Of a DNA stretch of 64,000 bases, positions 17,428-26,247 are shown piece after piece (within the stretch, counting starts at the first letter, position 1; every line of letters starts with the position of its first letter). The notes under the pieces were generated by a model that was not told the origin of the DNA, did not search any database, and worked only from the letters and a program-made list of their open reading frames with translations. The position numbers and the translations under genes were made by a program. Location of the stretch: contig JAFWGA010000008.1 in assembly GCA_017515325.1 (NCBI GenBank), positions 24,481-88,480 on the forward strand, given 5' to 3'. The stretch comes from Blautia sp. GTDB lineage: Bacteria > Bacillota > Clostridia > Lachnospirales > Lachnospiraceae.

Positions 17428-18155
17428 AAATGGATACAAATACCGCAGATATCATCGCATCTTGTGGAGCACAGGTGATTCCAATGAATGAGGACACCTG
17501 GAGGATCGAAGATGGTGAGGTGCGTTTTTTTCTGCTGAAAGGAACGGAAAAAGCACTTTTGATCGATACAGGGATGACGATCCGGCAGCCGAAAGAGATC
17601 GCCTCCGCACTGACCGACCTTCCGGTTATGCTGCTGAACACCCACGCCGATCGGGATCATATAGGCGGCAATGATCAGTTTGAATCCTTTTATATGAACC
17701 CTGCAGATGAAGCGCAATACAGTGCTTCCGGGAAGGGCGGCCGGATAATCCCTGTCCGGGACGGTGATGAAATCGACCTTGGTAATCGGAAGCTGAGGAT
17801 CATTCATCTTCCCGGGCATACTCCCGGGAGCATAGCAGTGCTGGATGTCAGCCGCCGTGTGCTGCTCAGCGGCGATCCAATCCAGGAGCATGGCAGGATC
17901 TTCATGTTCGGGGAACACCGGAACCTGGAGGATTATATCAGAAGCCTCGAGAAGCTGGAAACGATGGTTGGCAGCTTCGATGAAATCTGGCCTTCCCATG
18001 CGGATCTTCCGATTTTCCCTGACTGTATCTCGAGACTTTGTGAAGCGGCTGAAAGGATTCTGGGTAAGGAAGTCCAGGGGCATGAAGCAGAGCTCTTTGG
18101 GAAGAAGATCCTGGTCTATGATATGGGATTCACGACCTTCCTGTGTGACGAATGA
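17424..18155 (+). CDS. MBL-fold metallo-hydrolase
   Basis: A cytosolic hydrolase of 243 residues of the metallo-beta-lactamase fold. Metal motif LLNTHADRDHIGGN (the usual HxHxDH has Asp at the second His, common in one subgroup), then HLPGHTPGS and LLSGDPIQ, and the last His in IWPSHADLP. Substrate unknown; glyoxalase II-like thioesters or phosphodiesters are typical. AAGGAGA lies upstream of ATG 17424. The frame is intact although its neighbours on the left are remnants. Confidence 0.85.
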   Translation: MKMDTNTADIIASCGAQVIPMNEDTWRIEDGEVRFFLLKGTEKALLIDTGMTIRQPKEIASALTDLPVMLLNTHADRDHIGGNDQFESFYMNPADEAQYSASGKGGRIIPVRDGDEIDLGNRKLRIIHLPGHTPGSIAVLDVSRRVLLSGDPIQEHGRIFMFGEHRNLEDYIRSLEKLETMVGSFDEIWPSHADLPIFPDCISRLCEAAERILGKEVQGHEAELFGKKILVYDMGFTTFLCDE

Positions 18156-18287
18156 AGGGCAGGAATATCAGTCAGACGTGTGGGCGAGGTGTTTTATGGG
18201 CCCCCCGTAACTGGCGGATGATACATGCAAGAGGTGGAGCCGGCTGCAGACCGGTCAGGACTGATGGAAAGAAGGGGTATGTGGAAG

Positions 18288-18947
18288 ATGGACAGAAAAG
18301 GGAACCGAAAACTGATAAACTGGCTCGGCCTGACAGGCGTTATTGCATTTCTGTCTTACCTGGCAGCGGTAGTCTTCTCACCGATGGCATATCCGGGGTA
18401 TAACTGGATGGCGCAGGCAGTCAGCGACCTTTCCGCTGAAAGCGCACCGTCAAGGATGCTTTGGAATCAGCTGGCGGCGCTGTATGGAAAATGCAGCCTG
18501 GTGAGTGTAACCTGTGTTTCCGTTTTCGTTTCCGAGAAGATGATATCCACCAGGCTGTTCCGAATTGGTGTATACTTGTTTGCGGTTATGAACTGGATTT
18601 CAGGAGTGGGATATACGATGTTTCCACTCGTTGACAGTGGGAAGGAAATCGCCTCATTTCAGGAAGTGATGCATATGCTTGTTACTCTGCTTGTGGTTCT
18701 GCTGTCGATCATCTCTTTGATTCTTCTGATTATTGCCGGCTTCAGAAAAGGAGGTCTGCGGGGGATTGGATTTCTGGCTGCAGCAGCCCTGTGCATGATG
18801 ATGGTTGGCGCAATAGGACAGGGTGCTGCTCCTCCCCGGTATTTTGGCATTGTGGAGCGGTTCAGTGTATTTGCTGCCGTTGGTTTCAATGCAGTACTTG
18901 GCATTTGTCTGTTTGACGGATTTGGTGAGGCGAAGGATCAGGCGTAG
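18288..18947 (+). CDS. DUF998 membrane protein
   Basis: A 219-residue integral membrane protein with six hydrophobic segments. The N-terminal pattern LGLTGVIAFLSYLAAVVFSP and YNWMAQAVSDLSAESAPSR are typical of the DUF998 family, whose function is unknown. The ATG at 18288 is chosen because GAAGGGG lies ten bases upstream; earlier in-frame starts (18225, 18264, 18279) are worse placed. It stands ~130 bases after the MBL gene in the same direction. Confidence 0.82.
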   Translation: MDRKGNRKLINWLGLTGVIAFLSYLAAVVFSPMAYPGYNWMAQAVSDLSAESAPSRMLWNQLAALYGKCSLVSVTCVSVFVSEKMISTRLFRIGVYLFAVMNWISGVGYTMFPLVDSGKEIASFQEVMHMLVTLLVVLLSIISLILLIIAGFRKGGLRGIGFLAAAALCMMMVGAIGQGAAPPRYFGIVERFSVFAAVGFNAVLGICLFDGFGEAKDQA

Positions 18948-19013
18948 ACGGATCAGGAAATGAGGGCTACGAAGGAAAATTCAGGTCGAGGATGAGAGGT
19001 AAAGAGGCTGAAA

Positions 19014-19241
19014 ATGAATAAAGAGATCGAATACAGTGCGCAGGCCAGAACAAATCCGGTTTTTCTGACTGCGAAAACGGCGGTTTGCCTGATGGCTGAG
19101 ATTATTTCCGGGATGTGTCATAACGGAATCATAGTTACCGGACTGCAGGAGTTTGATTACGATCTTAGTGGCAATTTTTCCGGGTTGGATCATAGCGGCT
19201 TTCCTCTTTCCATGATCATACAAGGGCAAAAGCTGGCATAA
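19014..19241 (+). CDS. Hypothetical 75-residue protein
   Basis: Opens with ATG after a purine-rich GAGAGGTAAAGAGG stretch. The sequence has no membrane segment or known motif; one run (TAKTAVCLMAEIISGMC) is weakly hydrophobic. It may be a remnant of a longer gene. Kept because of the ribosome-site-like stretch and its position 66 bases after the DUF998 gene. The rest of the gap up to 19327 shows no gene. Confidence 0.3.
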   Translation: MNKEIEYSAQARTNPVFLTAKTAVCLMAEIISGMCHNGIIVTGLQEFDYDLSGNFSGLDHSGFPLSMIIQGQKLA

Positions 19242-19327
19242 AAAGATGCAAGCTGCCGGATTCCGGACGGCCGTTTTTCAGAGCGACAGTCTGCAGCTAA
19301 GAAGAAATGCAATTTCTATTTTTTCTC

Positions 19328-19356
19328 TTGACAGATGTGGTCCCCGCGTGTACAAT
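19328..19356 (+). promoter_or_regulatory. Promoter upstream of the XRE regulator
   Basis: Perfect TTGACA (19328-19333), 17-base spacer, TACAAT (19351-19356). The ATG of the regulator lies 91 bases further. Confidence 0.75.
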
Positions 19357-19446
19357 GAAGTTTACTTTAACGCCACCGTTTCTTTCTTTGAACATGATGA
19401 AGGCTATCGTCTTTTTGATCAGGTTTTGTGAGAGGAGGATGGTACG

Positions 19447-19782
19447 ATGTACGCGCAAACTGCATATCCAGTTATTAATTTGGCGGAGACCGGACGTTGC
19501 ATTGAGCAGCAGCGCCGGCAGGCCGGACTGACTGTGCGGGACCTGCAAGCCTATTTCGGGTTTGAGCACCCGCAGGCCATATACAAGTGGCAGCATGGCG
19601 AGTGCCTGCCCACAGTGGACAACCTGCTTGCCCTGGCCAGGCTTCTGCGGGTATCCATGGAAGACCTCCTGGTATATGAGGACCAGGGGGTCTCTCTTTT
19701 TTTATGGGGATTTTTAAAGCAGTTTATTGACTATAATTACGGTGCCTTACGATTTTTTCTTGTTAAAGATGGAGGATATTGA
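19447..19782 (+). CDS. XRE-family helix-turn-helix regulator
   Basis: The first ~75 residues are a single XRE DNA-binding domain: GRCIEQQRRQAGLTVRDLQA, then FEHPQAIYKWQHGECLPTVD (recognition helix) and LLALARLLRVSMEDLL. The remaining ~35 residues are hydrophobic and run over a T-rich stretch (19694-19703); a frameshift there could have extended the protein past its normal end near residue 80, since single-domain regulators of this kind usually stop soon after VYED. It is followed directly by the phosphatase gene. Confidence 0.8.
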   Translation: MYAQTAYPVINLAETGRCIEQQRRQAGLTVRDLQAYFGFEHPQAIYKWQHGECLPTVDNLLALARLLRVSMEDLLVYEDQGVSLFLWGFLKQFIDYNYGALRFFLVKDGGY

Positions 19783-19790
19783 CCTTTACA

Positions 19791-20564
19791 ATGGTAAAAG
19801 AATACAAGAGAACAGAGATGAATCCAGTAAGAAGAGTAAGATTTAAACACATTTATAATTTCAGAGATCTTGGGGGATATCAGGCAGAGGCAGAAAGGAT
19901 CACTGCGTGGAACCGACTTTACCGATGCGACTGTCCCAATAATCTGGATGCAGATGAATGGCAGATCTTTCGTGATCTGGGTATTAAAACACTGATAGAT
20001 CTTCGGAGCACTTATGAAGTTTCCGAAAATCCTGTCCATAATCCGGATGATTTTCGTTATGTCGACTGTCATTTTTTCCATGAGGAGGAAAGCGTGGATC
20101 TGACCGGAGAGGCAGGAAAGAGTTTTCTTCAGAGCTTAAGTATAGATTACCGGGTGATGGCGCAAAACGCGCAGCATCGAATTGCGCTTATTTTTCAGGC
20201 GATCCTTGAAAGCCTTAAGGAGGGGAATATTGTGTTCTTCTGTACGGCAGGAAAGGATCGAACAGGCATCATCGCGGCAGAAATCCTGCGGATATGCGGC
20301 GTATCGGATGAAGACATTATCGCGGATTATGCTGTCACAGAGATTTACAATGAGAAATATATACAAGCGCGGCTTGCTGCCCTCCCCAGGGAAATACTGA
20401 ACCAGCTATCACCGGAGACGATGGCCAGGGCGACAGCCTCTAAACCGGAAACCATGCGTGCGTATCTGGCCTGGTCAAAAGAATCCGGGTTTCCTTCGAT
20501 GCTCCATTCCCATGGGTTTACTTACGAAATGCAGGCCAGGCTGAAAGAGCTTCTTTTGCGATAA
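19791..20564 (+). CDS. Tyrosine/serine protein phosphatase (Y_phosphatase3 type)
   Basis: A protein of about 257 residues with the dual-specificity phosphatase fold. N-terminal NFRDLGGYQ and the catalytic loop CTAGKDRTG (Cys nucleophile, Arg six residues on) are diagnostic of the family related to PTP B of mycobacteria and LipA phosphatases; LIDLRSTYE carries the other conserved strand. Start is uncertain: ATG 19791, TTG 19779 (very near GGAGG) or ATG 19818. It immediately follows the XRE regulator. Substrates may be phosphotyrosine proteins or phosphoinositides; not determinable here. Confidence 0.85.
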   Translation: MVKEYKRTEMNPVRRVRFKHIYNFRDLGGYQAEAERITAWNRLYRCDCPNNLDADEWQIFRDLGIKTLIDLRSTYEVSENPVHNPDDFRYVDCHFFHEEESVDLTGEAGKSFLQSLSIDYRVMAQNAQHRIALIFQAILESLKEGNIVFFCTAGKDRTGIIAAEILRICGVSDEDIIADYAVTEIYNEKYIQARLAALPREILNQLSPETMARATASKPETMRAYLAWSKESGFPSMLHSHGFTYEMQARLKELLLR

Positions 20565-20591
20565 GGAGATCAGTTTTTCCGGCTTTTTAGC

Positions 20592-20706
20592 TTGCGTTGC
20601 TGAACGCGGGCAACCAACTTCATGCTCATACAGGGGCGTACAATAAAGCCTGTTCCCACTGGCAAGCAAGCTTGCCGTGGGAACAGGCTTTTTGTGCTGG
20701 AATCAT
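20592..20706 (+). repeat. Dispersed intergenic repeat, copy B, with terminator hairpin
   Basis: Contains CATGCTCATACAGGGGCGTA, CAATAAAGCC, and the best-kept hairpin of the family: CCTGTTCCCAC/GTGGGAACAGG outside and GGCAAGC/GCTTGCC inside, followed by TTTTT. It lies between convergent genes and its last bases overlap the stop of the flavocytochrome gene, so it probably terminates transcription from the phosphatase side. Confidence 0.8.
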
Positions 20707-22844
20707 TTTGCAGCGTTTGCACCCGCCAGACGTCCGGACGTCAGCGCCCAGCCCTGTGCGCAGCCGCCATAGGTGACATATGCTTTGCCGGACTCATTCA
20801 GAGTTCCCAGTGAATCATTTCCTACGATATAGACGTTTTCTACCGGTGTGCCATCCTCCTTCAGAAGATGCATCTGGGTGTCTATGTCCAGGCCGCCGCA
20901 GGTGCTGTATACATAGGCAGCGCCCTTGATACAGTAGATTTTGCCTTCTGTCTGTCCGTGCAGGTCCTGCAGATTGATCCGGACGCCGATCTGATCGCCA
21001 AGATCTTCCAGAGAATCAGCGATGAAAACATCATTGAACTGTGCTCCCATCTCCATGATCTGGTCCAGATTCTCAACCGGTGTGCCTTCCTCATAGCTGC
21101 CACCCTGTCCGAAGAACATGGGCATATTGAAGGAGATCAGGCCATTCTCCCTGATGCTGTTGTACTCCTCCTCGTTGATCAGCACGTAATAGTTGGCGCC
21201 GGCTTCCCAGGCGTTAAAGGCTATGCCAAGGCCATTGTAGTTGGGATCAAAGGCATTACCCTCAGAGTCGATGAACTGATAGTTCAGATCCAGAACCAGG
21301 CTGGTCAGAATACTTTTGTCATCGTTGCTGTAATCATCTGAACGGATGATGGTGTCAAGCTGAGCGATGTGATCTTCAACCGCTACGTCTTCATTGAAGA
21401 GGGCGCCGCCAAGCTCCAGCCCCTCCCGGATGGCAAAACCGTCACACTGCGTCATGCCCTTTGTGTGCCAGACCGCGCCGGTGTACTTCTGGGTCATCTC
21501 AGCATTGCCGATATAACCGCCGGCTGCGATAATGACATCATCTGCGTAGATCTCATACATGGTTCCGTCATAATACTGTGCTTCGACACCGACTACTTTC
21601 CCATCCTCGTCCTTGATCAGCTTTGTCGCCGTGAGCTCGGTCATATAATCATTCTTCTCGTTCAGAGCCTTGGCCGCTTCCATGGAATTGACATAGGCAA
21701 TATCCTTTGAGGTAAAGGTCTTGTCGGAATACATGGTCCAAAGCTTCCAGCCATGGGGATCATAGAAGGCAAACATGTTGTCCATAAAGAGGAAATCCCA
21801 GTTATCCTCCAGCCATCCCAGGGTTGCGCCGGACTCATCAATAAAGAGCTTCACGATCTCTTCCTTTGCGTCGCCGTCTGTGTACTCCATCCAGGCTTCG
21901 AGGAGTTCATCAGGATCGACAAAGTCCTCGCCGGCATTTGCCTCGACCTGACGGGCTGGGTTGACAGCCAAAGGCCCGGCTGTATTGGTGCCGTTTCCGC
22001 CAATCTTGGCTGCTGTCTCAATACCAAAGACCGTCGCGCCGTTTTCTGCCGCGCTCAGGTAAGCCGCCACGCCGGAGCTTCCCAGTCCTACGATGGCCAC
22101 ATCGTAATCCTCCAGGACGACAGTATCGGAGCTCTTCTCAATGTCAGTATACCATTCTGCGGAATTGCCTCCGTTCTCGTCTATCACCTTGGCTATGATG
22201 GCTCTGGCTGCATTGCTGGATACCGTTGCGCCGCTGATGGCATCCACGGAAAGACTTTGGCTTTCGATCACACGCGGGAAGAAATTCTCTTCTACTGTGG
22301 CGTACTGGGGGCTGTATTCGTCCTCATCCGCCTGCGTGGCAGAGCCTGCGCAGACCGTTTCAATCTTTGTGATGGCGTTGTCCTCGAAGGTTACGGCCAG
22401 CTCCATCTCCTTCATGACGCCAAAAGAGGGGGTTTTGGCCTGATAGGTACCATCTGCGACAGCTGCCTTTTCTGTACCTTCATCAGTCCCGCCGGCTGCC
22501 TCGGCCAGTGCTTTGCCGACCGCCACACGGACAGCCTCACTGGTGATGGTGGCGCCGGCGACACCGTCGATCTCAGCTCCCTGGCTGTCCATCACCTGTG
22601 TCGTCAGCTCCTCCAAAGCTGCTCCGCCGATGGTCGGGGTCTCCTCGGGGCCATCGATCACGACCGATTCGATACCGGTCTCACCGACTGTCACCTCAGC
22701 CTTCAGTGTCCCCATGCCGGTCGCCTCTCCGGTATAGGTTCCGGGTGTATATGTCTCCTGGGCACTGACAGCTCCTGCCAAGGCTGTTGCCAGAATAAGT
22801 CCCAGACAGGAAAGTATTGCTGCTGTTTTCTTCATAAGCTTCAC
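20703..22844 (-). CDS. Exported flavocytochrome-type FAD reductase with two FMN-binding domains
   Basis: A 713-residue Sec-exported protein (AVSA cleavage, no lipobox). Two FMN-binding domains (residues ~30-115 and ~130-225) each end in the site where FMN is attached to Thr/Ser by a flavin transferase: DGVAGATITSEA and DAISGATVSSNA. The rest is a fumarate-reductase-type FAD domain with GLGSSGVAAYLSAAENGA, IIAAGGYIGNAEM and TCGGLDID. No haem motif is present. Such proteins reduce unsaturated organic acids outside the membrane in anaerobic respiration; the acceptor is unknown. Start is GTG at 22844, eight bases after AAAGGA; the ATG at 22835 is too far. Confidence 0.87.
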   Translation of the reverse strand: MKLMKKTAAILSCLGLILATALAGAVSAQETYTPGTYTGEATGMGTLKAEVTVGETGIESVVIDGPEETPTIGGAALEELTTQVMDSQGAEIDGVAGATITSEAVRVAVGKALAEAAGGTDEGTEKAAVADGTYQAKTPSFGVMKEMELAVTFEDNAITKIETVCAGSATQADEDEYSPQYATVEENFFPRVIESQSLSVDAISGATVSSNAARAIIAKVIDENGGNSAEWYTDIEKSSDTVVLEDYDVAIVGLGSSGVAAYLSAAENGATVFGIETAAKIGGNGTNTAGPLAVNPARQVEANAGEDFVDPDELLEAWMEYTDGDAKEEIVKLFIDESGATLGWLEDNWDFLFMDNMFAFYDPHGWKLWTMYSDKTFTSKDIAYVNSMEAAKALNEKNDYMTELTATKLIKDEDGKVVGVEAQYYDGTMYEIYADDVIIAAGGYIGNAEMTQKYTGAVWHTKGMTQCDGFAIREGLELGGALFNEDVAVEDHIAQLDTIIRSDDYSNDDKSILTSLVLDLNYQFIDSEGNAFDPNYNGLGIAFNAWEAGANYYVLINEEEYNSIRENGLISFNMPMFFGQGGSYEEGTPVENLDQIMEMGAQFNDVFIADSLEDLGDQIGVRINLQDLHGQTEGKIYCIKGAAYVYSTCGGLDIDTQMHLLKEDGTPVENVYIVGNDSLGTLNESGKAYVTYGGCAQGWALTSGRLAGANAAK

Positions 22845-23145
22845 TCATTTCATCCTTTCTTAAAAAAACTGGTAACTGCTCAGTCCTGTATTCCTTCACA
22901 GTTACAAAAACGGCTCATACTGTCACTTGTGCAAAGTACAAGCTGGTTCGAGCTGCTGATGGGGAGAGTTGCTGTGCGGAGACTACGTCGTTCAGGAGGC
23001 AGCCATTCCACAGGCGATTTCGGTGCAGACTGCAGAGATTTCAAAGGCACCGGAATTTACAGCGGAATCGTGCAGCGTTCGCGACGAAAAATCGGTGCTG
23101 TAAACGAATCAAAACGAAAAGAGTCTGTTCGTTTACTATAAGTAT

Positions 23146-23175
23146 ATTGTATCATATCCTATGCAGAATAGCCAA
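23146..23175 (-). promoter_or_regulatory. Candidate promoter of the flavocytochrome gene
   Basis: On the minus strand TTGGCT (23170-23175), 18 bases, TACAAT (23146-23151). It starts directly after recQ and would give a leader of about 300 bases (22845-23140), in which no gene or known RNA was recognised. Confidence 0.45.
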
Positions 23176-23177
23176 TC

Positions 23178-25499
23178 CTATTTGGCCGGATGGCTGATAA
23201 AGTGCTCGACTATCAGCTTTTGGATTGCCTCTGGATACAGTACGATCTGATAGGGCTTCCCATCCTTGGATACGCGGCTTTCCATCAATATTCCCAGTTG
23301 AAGTCCCTCCTGAGAGGGGAGCCTGCGGGTCCGGCCATTTTCCGTCACCTCTTTTAAGAGGTTTCTTTCCATCAAAAAGCTGGTGATATCCTTTGTCTGA
23401 ACCGCTTTTACCTGGGCCTCATCTCTCAGCTCATTGAGCATACCCACGATTTCTGACACAGAGCAGCTGTCGGCATAGACAAAGCCTGAAGCCTGATCCG
23501 GCGTCAGGAGGAAAGCCTTTTTCTTAGCCCGGCTTTGTTCACTGAGCATCTCAGCTGTTTCCGTCACGATTTTTTCTTTGTTCCCGGATGTGCGCTCATC
23601 CTCCCTGCCATCCCACTGCGCTGTCCCCAGGCTCAAGGCCTGCATAGGGTGGTCTGCCTTGAATTCCTGTATTAGCTGAAGAAATCTGCCTCCGTATTTT
23701 TCATTTTTTACCTTTCCTACACCGGAGACCTGCAGCATTTGCCAGTCAGAATCCGGGGCTTTGACACACATATCCACCAATGTCTTATCCGCAAAAATAA
23801 TATAAGGGGGAAGGTTTTCTTCCCTGGCGATTTGTGTCCTGAGCTCCCGCAGCTCTTCGAAGAGCCTGTAGCCCCAGGAGGTCAGGTTATCTGTCTGCCT
23901 GGCCTTGCGTGAAACCTGAGGTTCTCCAGTCTCTATGACCTGGTTTTCGGGAAGGCGCAGGCTGACAGTGGCATTCCCCTTAGCCAGGTCCCTGGCTCGA
24001 GGGCCAAATCTCACCACACTGTAACGATCCTGAGTCAGATGTAAAAACCCTTCCTGGGCCATCTGCCGGATCAGATCCCTCAGCATGTTTTCCTTGATAT
24101 CCCTGATACTGCCATAGGACTGCCAGGAAAAGGCGTTGATTTCCTGTAATCTGGCACGCTTTGCTCCTATCAGGGCACCGGTTATGATGGCAACCCCGAA
24201 CCGCTGCCCCGCCTCCTGGACGCATCGAAGAATCTGGATGGCCTGGGCTGTCATATCCTTTTCCACAAAGCTTTGGCTGCAATTGCGGCAGTTTCCACAG
24301 GGAGTCGTCGATTTCTCTCCGAAATATCTCAGGATTGTGTTCCTCAGGCAGTCTGTCGTTCTGCAATAGTTTTCCATGATCCGCAGACGATGCTGATCCC
24401 GTTCTTTGATCATCTCAATGTCTTCCGGGTTCACCTGTGAAAAGTCCTTTTTTTCCAGAAGATAACGGTCAATGACAAGATCCTGGCCAGAGAAAAGCAG
24501 GACACAGGAGGCACTTTCTCCGTCACGCCCCGCCCTGCCGGCTTCCTGATAATAGTTTTCCATGCTCTGGGGCATATTATAGTGGATGACAAAGCGGACA
24601 TTGGACTTGTCTATCCCCATTCCAAAGGCATTGGTTGCCAGCATAACCAAAGTCCGGTCATAAACAAAATCATCCTGACTCTCTTTCCTGTCTGTCACCG
24701 GCATTCCGGCGTGGTAGCGGGAGACCTTTATTCCTTTGCTTTTCAAAAGCGCATACAGGTCATCCACATTTTTCCGGGTGGCGCAGTAAACGATCCCGCT
24801 TTCTGTGCCATGATCCCTCAGGTATTTCAGGACATACTCATCCTTCTTTACCCCGGTTTCCACGTCAAAATACAGATTCGGCCGGTCAAAACCGGTGGTA
24901 AGGATCAAGGGATCCTTCAGACTCAGCATGCATCGTATGTCTTCCTTTACCTCGGCTGTAGCCGTGGCTGTAAAAGCGCTGATTACCGGACGGGTATCCA
25001 GTCGGCCGATAAAATCGATGATCTTCAGGTAGCTTCGGCGAAAATCCTGTCCCCACTGGGAGATACAGTGGGCTTCGTCTACTGTCACCATGGAAATACC
25101 AGCTGAAGAGGAAAAGTCCATAAAATCATAGCTTTCCAGACGCTCCGGCGCAACATAGATGATTTTGTAGGTACCCAGCTGTGCCAGCCTCAGCGCCCGT
25201 CTGATCTGGTTTTCGCTCAGGGAACTGTTGATATAGGCAGCGTGGATTCCTGCCGCATTCAAGGCTTTTACCTGATCCTGCATCAGGGAGATCAAAGGAG
25301 AGATGACCAGTGTGATTCCCGGAAGCAGCAAGGCGGGCACCTGATAGCAGATGGATTTGCCTGCTCCCGTGGGCATCACGGCCAGGACATCCCGTCCGGA
25401 TAAAATCGCATCGATGACCTGCTTTTGCCCTGGGCGGAATTCGTCATAACCAAATGTCTGCTTTAAAATCTGTTTCGCTGTCATGCTTTGCTCACCCAT
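23178..25499 (-). CDS. recQ: ATP-dependent DNA helicase RecQ
   Basis: A 773-residue 3'-5' helicase for recombination and fork repair. Seen in order: Q/0 motif FRPGQKQVIDAILSGRD, Walker A PTGAGKS, DEAH near residue 140, FTATAT, motif V/VI with YQEAGRAGRDG, a Cys4 zinc site (CRTTDCLRNTIL, CGNCRNC), winged-helix RQC, HRDC (~530-610), and a C-terminal ~100-residue tail resembling the RQC-minor domain. Start 25499 is near AGGAAATC; a second ATG at 25484 is possible. It overlaps the upstream ABC ATPase gene by 8 bases, so it is probably read as the last gene of the B12 transporter operon. Confidence 0.95.
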   Translation of the reverse strand: MGEQSMTAKQILKQTFGYDEFRPGQKQVIDAILSGRDVLAVMPTGAGKSICYQVPALLLPGITLVISPLISLMQDQVKALNAAGIHAAYINSSLSENQIRRALRLAQLGTYKIIYVAPERLESYDFMDFSSSAGISMVTVDEAHCISQWGQDFRRSYLKIIDFIGRLDTRPVISAFTATATAEVKEDIRCMLSLKDPLILTTGFDRPNLYFDVETGVKKDEYVLKYLRDHGTESGIVYCATRKNVDDLYALLKSKGIKVSRYHAGMPVTDRKESQDDFVYDRTLVMLATNAFGMGIDKSNVRFVIHYNMPQSMENYYQEAGRAGRDGESASCVLLFSGQDLVIDRYLLEKKDFSQVNPEDIEMIKERDQHRLRIMENYCRTTDCLRNTILRYFGEKSTTPCGNCRNCSQSFVEKDMTAQAIQILRCVQEAGQRFGVAIITGALIGAKRARLQEINAFSWQSYGSIRDIKENMLRDLIRQMAQEGFLHLTQDRYSVVRFGPRARDLAKGNATVSLRLPENQVIETGEPQVSRKARQTDNLTSWGYRLFEELRELRTQIAREENLPPYIIFADKTLVDMCVKAPDSDWQMLQVSGVGKVKNEKYGGRFLQLIQEFKADHPMQALSLGTAQWDGREDERTSGNKEKIVTETAEMLSEQSRAKKKAFLLTPDQASGFVYADSCSVSEIVGMLNELRDEAQVKAVQTKDITSFLMERNLLKEVTENGRTRRLPSQEGLQLGILMESRVSKDGKPYQIVLYPEAIQKLIVEHFISHPAK

Positions 25500-26247
25500 G
25501 ATTTCCTATTCCGATTACCAGTTCTCCATTGTGCTCAATGACACGAATGGCTGTGTCGAATGCTTCATTCAGTATCTCAGGACAGAGTATCTTTGCAGGG
25601 GAACCGCAAGCAAATAAAGAGCCGGCCTTCATGACAAGGATGTCGTCGCAGTATTTCGCGGCAAGATTCAGATCGTGCAGCGTAATAATGACCATGCCGT
25701 TGAATTCCCGCAGCATCTCCATCAATTCCACCCGATAGCGTATGTCCAGATGGTTGGTTGGCTCATCCAGAATGATGACTTCAGGGTGCTGCACCAGACA
25801 GCGGGCAATCATCACACGTTGACGCTCGCCGCCGCTGAGGGTATGAATGCGCCGGTTCCTCATCTCCCACAGCCGGGTCTTCTGAAGAATCTGCTCAGTG
25901 ATCGCATCGTCTTCCTGTCCGTAGGGCATCATCACTTTTTTATAGGGATAGCGGCCAGACTGGACGATCTCACATACCCGCAGATCCGCCTCCGGATAGT
26001 CCTGCATCATTACCGCTACGTGTCGGGCATATTCTCTGCCGGGGTAGGCTTCCAGGGGACGGTCATTCACCCGGATATGCCCCTTTGCCGGGTAGTGCCG
26101 ATAAATGTGCCGCAGCAGGGTGGTTTTGCCGCATCCATTGGGACCGATGATGCCGTAAATCCTTTTACCCTCAAAGACTACGCTGATGCCGGTCAGGATG
26201 CGCTTGCTTCCTGCGGAATAGCTAAGATCATTCACCTCAATGCGCAT
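25492..26247 (-). CDS. btuD: ABC transporter ATPase, cobalamin type
   Basis: FecE/BtuD-like ATPase of 251 residues: Walker A GPNGCGKTT, signature LSGGERQRV, Walker B VIILDEPTNHLD, and H-loop ITLHDLNLA. It drives import through the adjacent FecCD-type permease, whose stop it overlaps by 11 bases. GGAGGG lies upstream of ATG 26247. By sequence alone, iron-siderophore, haem and cobalamin importers are alike; the cobalamin riboswitch upstream of the operon decides for a corrinoid. Confidence 0.88.
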   Translation of the reverse strand: MRIEVNDLSYSAGSKRILTGISVVFEGKRIYGIIGPNGCGKTTLLRHIYRHYPAKGHIRVNDRPLEAYPGREYARHVAVMMQDYPEADLRVCEIVQSGRYPYKKVMMPYGQEDDAITEQILQKTRLWEMRNRRIHTLSGGERQRVMIARCLVQHPEVIILDEPTNHLDIRYRVELMEMLREFNGMVIITLHDLNLAAKYCDDILVMKAGSLFACGSPAKILCPEILNEAFDTAIRVIEHNGELVIGIGNHG